A DNA stretch of 10,056 nt from RGUW01 sp040399325 (GTDB taxonomy: Bacteria > Cyanobacteriota > Cyanobacteriia > PCC-6307 > Cyanobiaceae). This document shows, piece by piece, positions 5,396-10,056 of the stretch. Location of the stretch: contig JBBASJ010000065.1 of the NCBI GenBank assembly GCA_040399325.1, positions 1 through 10,056 on the forward strand, written 5' to 3'. The notes below the pieces were generated by a model that saw only the letters and a program-made list of their open reading frames with translations, ran no database searches and was not told where the DNA came from. Every line of letters begins with the position of its first letter. Positions within the stretch are counted from its first letter, which is position 1. Position numbers and translations under genes: made by a program.

Positions 5396-7012
5396 GTGCC
5401 CGAAGCCGGGGCGCTGCGGGCGGTGCTGGCGTTTCCCAGCAGCTACAGCGTGGGCATCACCAGCCTGGGCTACCAGGTGGTGTGGGCGACCCTGGCCCGG
5501 CGCAGCGACGTCGACGTGCGCCGCCTGTTCACCGACCGGGGCGACGCGCCCCACCGCAGCCTCGACCTGTTCGGCCTGTCGCTGAGCTGGGAGCTCGACG
5601 GCCCGGTGCTGCTCGATCTGCTCGAGCAGCAGCGCATTCCGATCTGGGCGGCCGAGCGGGGCGACGACGACCCGATCGTGTTCGGCGGCGGACCGGTGCT
5701 CACCGCCAACCCCGAACCGCTGGCGCCGTTCTTTGACGCGATCCTGCTGGGCGACGGCGAGCTGCTGCTGCCGGCCTTCGTCGATGCGCTGCAGGCCTGC
5801 CGCGGCGCCCCCCGCGCCGAGCGGCTGCGGCGGCTGGCCCAGGTCGAAGGGGTGTATCTACCTTGTCTCTACAGACCGCGCTACGACACTGCCGGCAGCC
5901 TGCAGGCGATCGAACCCCTCGACGACGGCAGCGGGCCACCGATCCCCGCGACGATCGCCAAGCAGACCTGGCGCGGCAACACCCTGAGCCACTCGACGGT
6001 GATCACCCCCGAGGCGGCGTGGCCATCCATTCACATGGTCGAGGTGGTGCGCAGCTGCCCCGAGCTGTGCCGCTTCTGCCTGGCCAGCTACCTGACGCTG
6101 CCGTTTCGCACCCCCAGCCTCGACGACGGCCTGATCCCGGCGGTCGAGAAGGGGCTGGCCACCACCCAGCGGCTTGGGCTGCTGGGGGCCTCGGTCACCC
6201 AGCATCCACAGTTCGGCGAGCTGCTGAGCTGGCTGGACCAGGACCGTTTTGAGGGCACACGGGTCAGCGTCAGCTCGGTGCGGGCCGCCACCGTGACCGC
6301 CGAGCTGGGCCGCATCCTGGCCAAACGGGGCAGCAGATCGCTCACGATCGCGATCGAGAGCGGCAGCGAGCGCCTGCGCACCGTGGTCAACAAGAAGCTC
6401 GACACCGACGAAATCTTTGCCGCCGCCCGCTACGCCAGAGAGGGGGGCCTCAGCGGCCTCAAGCTCTACGGCATGGTCGGCCTGCCCAGCGAAGAGGAGG
6501 CCGATGTGGAGGCCACCGCCGAGCTGCTGCTGGCGCTCAAAAAGGCCACCCCGGGCCTGCGCCTGAGCCTGGGGGTGAGCACCTTTGTGCCCAAGGCCCA
6601 CACCCCGTTCCAATGGGAGGGGGTGCGCCCCGAGGCCGACAAGCGCCTGCAGCTGCTGGCCAAGCGGCTCAAGCCCAAGGGCATCGAGCTGCGGCCCGAG
6701 AGCTACGGCTGGAGTGTGATCCAGGCGCTGCTGTCGCGCAGCGACCGACGCCTGGCGCCGGTGATCGCCGCCGCCCGCGGCCAGCACGAGAGCCTGGGGG
6801 GCTGGAAGCGGGCCTACAAGGCGGTGCGCAGGGGCGAGGGGCCCAGCATCAGCCCCGCAGTGTCCCGCACGTGGGACACCCAGCCGCCCCCGCCATGGGA
6901 GGCGGTGGTTCACGCCAGCTGGAGCAGCGAGCGGGTGCTGCCCTGGACCCACCTGAAAGGGCCGCTGCCTGCCGACACCCTGGCCCGCCACCGGGCCGAA
7001 GCGCTGGCCTAG
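5396..7012 (+). CDS. B12-binding-like radical SAM protein
   Basis: From GTG 5396 this gives 538 residues. The N-terminal ~130 residues (SYSVGITSLGYQVVW, LFGLSLSWELDGP, IVFGGGPVLTANPEPLAPFF then LLGDGE) match the cobalamin-binding-like part of radical SAM proteins of the TIGR03960 kind. The radical SAM core follows: C221-PEL-C225-RF-C228 binds the 4Fe-4S cluster that cleaves S-adenosylmethionine, IAIESGSERLR (318-328) and LKLYGMVGLP lie in the barrel, and STFVPKAHTPFQW is typical of the end of the core. The substrate is unknown. The start is uncertain: family-like residues (ETLLFEPA) continue upstream of the GTG to a TGA at 5339-5341 with no ATG, GTG or TTG, so a CTG (5363 or 5378) is possible. 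The TAG stop overlaps that of convergent purU. Confidence 0.88.
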   Translation: MPEAGALRAVLAFPSSYSVGITSLGYQVVWATLARRSDVDVRRLFTDRGDAPHRSLDLFGLSLSWELDGPVLLDLLEQQRIPIWAAERGDDDPIVFGGGPVLTANPEPLAPFFDAILLGDGELLLPAFVDALQACRGAPRAERLRRLAQVEGVYLPCLYRPRYDTAGSLQAIEPLDDGSGPPIPATIAKQTWRGNTLSHSTVITPEAAWPSIHMVEVVRSCPELCRFCLASYLTLPFRTPSLDDGLIPAVEKGLATTQRLGLLGASVTQHPQFGELLSWLDQDRFEGTRVSVSSVRAATVTAELGRILAKRGSRSLTIAIESGSERLRTVVNKKLDTDEIFAAARYAREGGLSGLKLYGMVGLPSEEEADVEATAELLLALKKATPGLRLSLGVSTFVPKAHTPFQWEGVRPEADKRLQLLAKRLKPKGIELRPESYGWSVIQALLSRSDRRLAPVIAAARGQHESLGGWKRAYKAVRRGEGPSISPAVSRTWDTQPPPPWEAVVHASWSSERVLPWTHLKGPLPADTLARHRAEALA

Positions 7013-7884
7013 TCGAAGACGGCCGTGCGCCCGCGATAGACCATCACCTCGCGGCGCAGATGCAGCCGCAGGGCCCGGGCCAGGGCGAGGCGTTCACAGT
7101 CGCGGCCCTTGCGGATCAGGTCGTCGATCTCAGCGCGATGGCTCACGTGCATGGTGCTCTGCTCGATGATCGGGCCGTCATCGAGGTCTTCGGTCACGTA
7201 GTGGGCCGTGGCGCCGATCAGCTTGACGCCCCGCTCCCAGGCCCGGTGGTAGGGCTGGGCCCCCTTGAAGGCGGGCAGGAACGAGTGGTGAATGTTGATC
7301 ACCCGATGGTCCTGGGGGCCGCCCCTCTGAAAGCGGGCCAGAAAGTCGCCGCTGAGCACCTGCATGTACTTGGCCAGCACCACCAACTCGATGCGGTGCT
7401 CGGCCAGCAGTTGAAGCTGACGCGCCTCGACCTGGGCCTTGCTGGCGGCATCGATCGGCAACAGTTCGAACCGGGCCCCGAAGCCCTCGGCCTCGGCCTG
7501 CAGATCGGGATGGTTGGCGATCACCAGCGGCACCTGCATCGGTAGCTCGCCGGCGCGGGTGCGCCACAGCAGGTCCACCAGACAGTGGGCCTGCCGGCTC
7601 ACGAAGATGGCCACCCGCGGCAGCTCGTCGGAGAAGTGCACCTGCCCCTCGCCGCCGAGGCGCTCGGCCAGGGCTGCCACCGCCGGGCCGATGGCGTCGC
7701 GGGGCAGACCGAAGCCCTCGAGGCCCCACTCGATACGGCTCAGGAACAGGCCCGCACCGGCATCGGTGTGGTGATCGGCATGGCGGATGTTGCCGCCGTT
7801 GGCCGCCACCCAGCCCGACAGCTCGCTCACCAGGCCCGGACGGTCAGGGCAGATCAGCTGCAGGATCGCGGTGGCGCTGGTCAT
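7009..7884 (-). CDS. purU: Formyltetrahydrofolate deformylase
   Basis: PurU hydrolyses 10-formyltetrahydrofolate to tetrahydrofolate and formate, balancing one-carbon pools and supplying formate for PurT in purine synthesis. The 291 residues match the family length of about 280-290. Residues 5-80 form an ACT domain (LQLICPDRPGLVSELSGWVA then GNIRHADHH), which senses small ligands. Residues 88-285 are the formyltransferase fold: RVAIFVSRQAHCLVDLL, LVVLAKYMQVLSGDF, then VINIHHSFLPAFKGA with catalytic N197 and H199, and HYVTEDLDDGPII with the catalytic Asp at D235. The frame continues to 7983, but ATG 7884 (MTSATAILQL) begins right at the ACT domain; ATG 7908 is the alternative. Neither has a strong ribosome binding site. 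It is divergent from psbQ. Confidence 0.95.
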   Translation of the reverse strand: MTSATAILQLICPDRPGLVSELSGWVAANGGNIRHADHHTDAGAGLFLSRIEWGLEGFGLPRDAIGPAVAALAERLGGEGQVHFSDELPRVAIFVSRQAHCLVDLLWRTRAGELPMQVPLVIANHPDLQAEAEGFGARFELLPIDAASKAQVEARQLQLLAEHRIELVVLAKYMQVLSGDFLARFQRGGPQDHRVINIHHSFLPAFKGAQPYHRAWERGVKLIGATAHYVTEDLDDGPIIEQSTMHVSHRAEIDDLIRKGRDCERLALARALRLHLRREVMVYRGRTAVFD

Positions 7885-8002
7885 GGTGCAGACCGACTTC
7901 AACTGCATGCGTAGCACGTGCACGATTGCAAGCAGCGACAGAGGACGCCCAGCCCCACCGACCACCGATAAAGTCACGGCCACGAGCGATCACCGCGTTG
8001 CC
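7885..8002. promoter_or_regulatory. Divergent intergenic region of purU and psbQ
   Basis: These 118 bp must hold promoters for both genes if the chosen starts are right. An 8-bp palindrome GCACGTGC lies at 7914-7921, and GATAAA near 7967 could serve as a -10 element for psbQ. I cannot find a convincing -35/-10 pair in either direction, so no promoter is placed. Confidence 0.35.
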
Positions 8003-8494
8003 ATGCCCGCCCCTCTCCACACCCTGCTGCAGTCCCTGCGCCGCCTGGCCCTGCTGCTGGTGGGAGCAGCCCTGTGCTTCGGGCTGACCGCCTGTGGCGA
8101 TGGCAAGGCCAAGACCCCGACCCTCAGTGCCGACGACATCGCCGTGATCGAGCGCCAGGCCGAGGGCTTCCTGGCCGCCCGCAACCGTCTGCCCGATCTG
8201 GCCCGCCTGGTCAACAACAAGGACTGGACCTTCACCCGCAACCTGATCCACGGGCCGATGCAGGAGGTGAGCCGCGAAATGCTGTACATCAACCAGCACC
8301 TGCTGCCGGCCGACCGGGCCGAGGCCACCGAGCGCGCCAACGATCTCAAGACCGCCCTGGCCCAGCTTGACGAAGCCGCCGTCCAGCAGGACGGCGACAA
8401 GCTCCGCAAGGCCTACATCAAGGTGGCCAGCGGCTTCGGGCTCTATGCCCAGATGCTTCCTGCCCAGGTTCAGGAAGATCTCAAACAGGCCTGA
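8003..8494 (+). CDS. psbQ: Photosystem II lipoprotein PsbQ (CyanoQ)
   Basis: CyanoQ is a lumenal lipoprotein at the oxygen-evolving side of photosystem II that helps stabilise the manganese cluster and the assembled complex. The 163-residue product starts at ATG 8003 with a lipoprotein signal: positive residues R13-R14, a hydrophobic stretch LALLLVGAALCFGLTA, and the lipidated Cys C31 in the lipobox LTAC. The rest is helical, as expected for the four-helix bundle: IAVIERQAEGFLAARNRLPD, DWTFTRNLIHGPMQEV, and the family's closing signature LRKAYIKVASGFGLYAQMLP. The frame is open far upstream, but only ATG 8003 gives the signal peptide. It fixes the organism as an oxygenic cyanobacterium. The next gene begins within a few bases of its stop. 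Confidence 0.93.
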   Translation: MPAPLHTLLQSLRRLALLLVGAALCFGLTACGDGKAKTPTLSADDIAVIERQAEGFLAARNRLPDLARLVNNKDWTFTRNLIHGPMQEVSREMLYINQHLLPADRAEATERANDLKTALAQLDEAAVQQDGDKLRKAYIKVASGFGLYAQMLPAQVQEDLKQA

Positions 8495-8496
8495 TC

Positions 8497-9582
8497 CTGA
8501 GCGAGCTGGCCATCGTCGGCGGCGGCATCATTGGCCGCAGCGCCGCCTGGCATCTGCAGCGGCAGGGCCATCAGGTGACGCTGATCGACCCCGAAACGCC
8601 CGCCGGCGAGCACCGCAGCGGCAGCGCCGCCGCCCTGGGCCTGCTGATGGCCCAGGTGTTCCACCGGGCCAGCGGCCGGGCCTGGCGGCTGCGCCAGCGC
8701 AGTCTGGAACTCTGGAGCCAGTGGATCACCGCACTTGCGGCCAGCGGTCACCCCGTGAGCCTCAGGCGGGGCCTGTTGCTGCTGGCGGCCGACGGGCCCC
8801 AGCTGGCCCGTCTGCAGGCGCTCTGCCAGGAGCGCCGCACCATGGGGCTACCGCTTGAGCTCTGGGATCGCGAGCGGGTGGCCGCGCTGCAGCCCCGCCT
8901 GCCTGAAGGGGCCATCGGCGGCCTGTGGTCAGCGGCCGACGGTCAGATCGACCCCCTGCCGGTGCTCAGGGCCCTGCTGCACGACGGGCAGCGGCTCGGG
9001 GTCACCCGGCTGACATCGCCGGTAACGGCCATCGAGCGCCGCGCTGAACGCTGGTTGTTGCGGCTGGCCAACGGTGACGCTGAAACGTTTGACGCCGTGG
9101 TCGTGTGCGCCGGGGCGGGCAGCAGGGCCCTGCTGCACAGCCTGGGGCACCCGATCGCACTGCTGCCGGTGCTGGGCCAGGCCCTGGAACTCTGCAGCGC
9201 CTCGGCAGCCGAGCCCTGGCAGTGGAGCCCACGATGGCCGGCCGCGGTGGTGTGGCAGGGCATCAACCTGGTGCCCAGGCCCAATGGGCATCTGTGGCTG
9301 GGCGCCACCCTGGAGCCGGGAACCGAAGCCAGCCCGTCGGCGCTGGCGGCCCTGGCCAACCTCGAGGGCGCCGCGCCGGCCTGGCTGCAGCAGGCCTCGG
9401 TGGTGCAGCGCTGGCAGGGGCTGCGGCTGCAGCCCCAGGGCCGCGGCGCCCCCTGGCTCGAACAACTCGAGCCCGGATTGCTGCTGGCGGGGGGGCATTA
9501 CCGCAATGGGCTGCTGCTGGCCCCCGCCACGGCCGAATGGATCGGCCAACAGCTCGAACAGGGCGCCAGAACGGCGCCCTGA
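8497..9582 (+). CDS. FAD-dependent oxidoreductase, glycine oxidase (ThiO)-like, apparent CTG start
   Basis: From CTG 8497 this gives 361 residues, close to the usual ThiO length. ThiO/DadA-type enzymes oxidise amino acids; ThiO makes the iminoacetate used for the thiamin thiazole ring. The FAD site is complete: ELAIVGGGIIGRSAAWHL with G8-x-G10-x-x-G13, and D31 at the end of the second strand. The C-terminal GGHYRNGLLLAPATAEW (332-348) is strongly ThiO-like. RWQGLRLQPQGRGAP replaces the usual G-L-R-P-x-T-P-D-G-x-P, so the substrate may differ. ATG, GTG and TTG are absent before the dinucleotide motif; the first, GTG 8575, would remove 26 residues including it. CTG 8497 has AGG seven bases upstream and lies two bases after the psbQ stop, suggesting coupling. 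Confidence 0.82.
   Translation: MSELAIVGGGIIGRSAAWHLQRQGHQVTLIDPETPAGEHRSGSAAALGLLMAQVFHRASGRAWRLRQRSLELWSQWITALAASGHPVSLRRGLLLLAADGPQLARLQALCQERRTMGLPLELWDRERVAALQPRLPEGAIGGLWSAADGQIDPLPVLRALLHDGQRLGVTRLTSPVTAIERRAERWLLRLANGDAETFDAVVVCAGAGSRALLHSLGHPIALLPVLGQALELCSASAAEPWQWSPRWPAAVVWQGINLVPRPNGHLWLGATLEPGTEASPSALAALANLEGAAPAWLQQASVVQRWQGLRLQPQGRGAPWLEQLEPGLLLAGGHYRNGLLLAPATAEWIGQQLEQGARTAP
9561..9579. terminator. GC-rich hairpin between convergent oxidoreductase and dnaK genes
   Basis: GGGCGCC (9561-9567) and GGCGCCC (9573-9579) pair perfectly around a 5-base loop. The hairpin lies in the last codons of the oxidoreductase gene and starts seven bases past the dnaK stop on the other strand. 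It could end transcription from both sides, but there is no T-run in either direction. Confidence 0.4.
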
Positions 9583-9586
9583 CGGT

Positions 9587-10056
9587 TCACTTGCTCTCGG
9601 TGAACTCGGCGTCGATGACGTCGTCGGCACCGCTGCCGCCAGCGGCCGAGGCGCCGTCACCGTTGCCCCCGGGGGCCTCGCCAGCGGCGGCACCCGCCTG
9701 CTGATAAACGGCAGCACCGGCGGCATAGAGCGCCTGCTGCAGCTGCTCGAGCACGGTCTTGATCGTGGCCGTGTCGTCGTTCTCGACGGCCGCCTTGAGC
9801 TGCTTGGTGAAGTCTTCCACCTTGCTCTTGTCGTCGGCGCCGACCTTGTCGCCGAGTTCGCCGAGCTGCTTTTCAGCCTGGTAGATGAGGGTCTCGGCCT
9901 GGTTCTTCAGGTCGATCTTCTCGCGCTTCTCCTTGTCGGCGGCGGCGTTGGACTCGGCGTCCTTCACCATCTTCTCGACCTCGTTCTCACTGAGGGTCGA
10001 AGCGCCGGTGATCGAGATGCTCTGCTCCTTGCCGCTGCCCTTGTCCTTGGCGGTGA
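9587..10056 (-). CDS. dnaK: Chaperone DnaK (Hsp70), C-terminal part only
   Basis: DnaK is the ATP-driven cytosolic chaperone that works with DnaJ and GrpE. The visible 155 residues are the end of the protein; the rest lies beyond the window edge. TAKDKGSGKEQSISITGAST is the end of the substrate-binding beta domain. The helical lid follows: NEVEKMVKDAESNAAADKEK, DLKNQAETLIYQAEKQL and VEDFTKQLKAAVENDD. The tail is Gly/Ala-rich and ends DDVIDAEFTESK, close to the normal bacterial DnaK terminus, so the 3' end is intact. It converges with the oxidoreductase gene, with four bases between the stops. Promoter and copy type cannot be judged; cyanobacteria usually carry several dnaK genes. Confidence 0.95.
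   Translation of the reverse strand, partial: TAKDKGSGKEQSISITGASTLSENEVEKMVKDAESNAAADKEKREKIDLKNQAETLIYQAEKQLGELGDKVGADDKSKVEDFTKQLKAAVENDDTATIKTVLEQLQQALYAAGAAVYQQAGAAAGEAPGGNGDGASAAGGSGADDVIDAEFTESK

Noticed and set aside
5858..6991. Minus-strand frame of 377 codons opposite the radical SAM gene
   Set aside because: Low-complexity shadow of a gene with a clear C-x3-C-x2-C motif on the plus strand.
7787..8002. Upstream extension of psbQ by 72 residues
   Set aside because: It overlaps purU and would bury the lipoprotein signal peptide, which must be N-terminal.

Overview
The window looks like a scaffold piece from a high-GC picocyanobacterium of the Cyanobium/Synechococcus type. The main evidence is a CyanoQ (PsbQ) lipoprotein gene, which points to oxygenic photosynthesis in a cyanobacterium. 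One copy of the cyanobacterial HIP1 octamer GCGATCGC (4865-4872) and the strong G/C bias at third codon positions fit this. The genus is inferred; there is no rRNA gene to settle it.

The left part (1 to about 4.5 kb) is accessory DNA with small defence and toxin-antitoxin genes. A Phd/YefM-type antitoxin and a PIN toxin lie on the minus strand. They are followed by a divergent EVE-like/HNH endonuclease, a scar region with a 5'-truncated DUF4236-like gene, a HicB-HicA pair, a decayed ribbon-helix-helix antitoxin, and a minus-strand class II Fic protein. Several of these are damaged. HicA loses its normal C-terminus, and the ribbon-helix-helix gene has no start codon and carries a 5-bp tandem duplication that breaks its frame. 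The stretch therefore reads as a turnover zone for mobile toxin/defence genes.

From 4571 to 5137 lies an exported staphylococcal-nuclease-like protein (minus strand), transcribed toward fic. A run of exactly 100 N (5155-5254) then marks an assembly join, so adjacency across it is not proven.

The right part (5255-10056) is compact, GC-rich core genome. It holds a large radical SAM protein with a B12-binding-like N-terminus, a convergent purU (the two stops share one CTAG), divergent psbQ, a ThiO-like FAD oxidoreductase directly behind psbQ with an apparent CTG start, and the 3' end of a convergent dnaK that runs off the window.

I see no tRNA, rRNA, CRISPR array, transposase or integrase. No gap between genes exceeds about 190 bp. 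I do not see a clearly new multi-gene system. The most useful leads are the decayed antitoxin and hybrid HicA frame, the EVE-like/HNH nuclease, the repeat at the antitoxin start, and the non-canonical start of the oxidoreductase.
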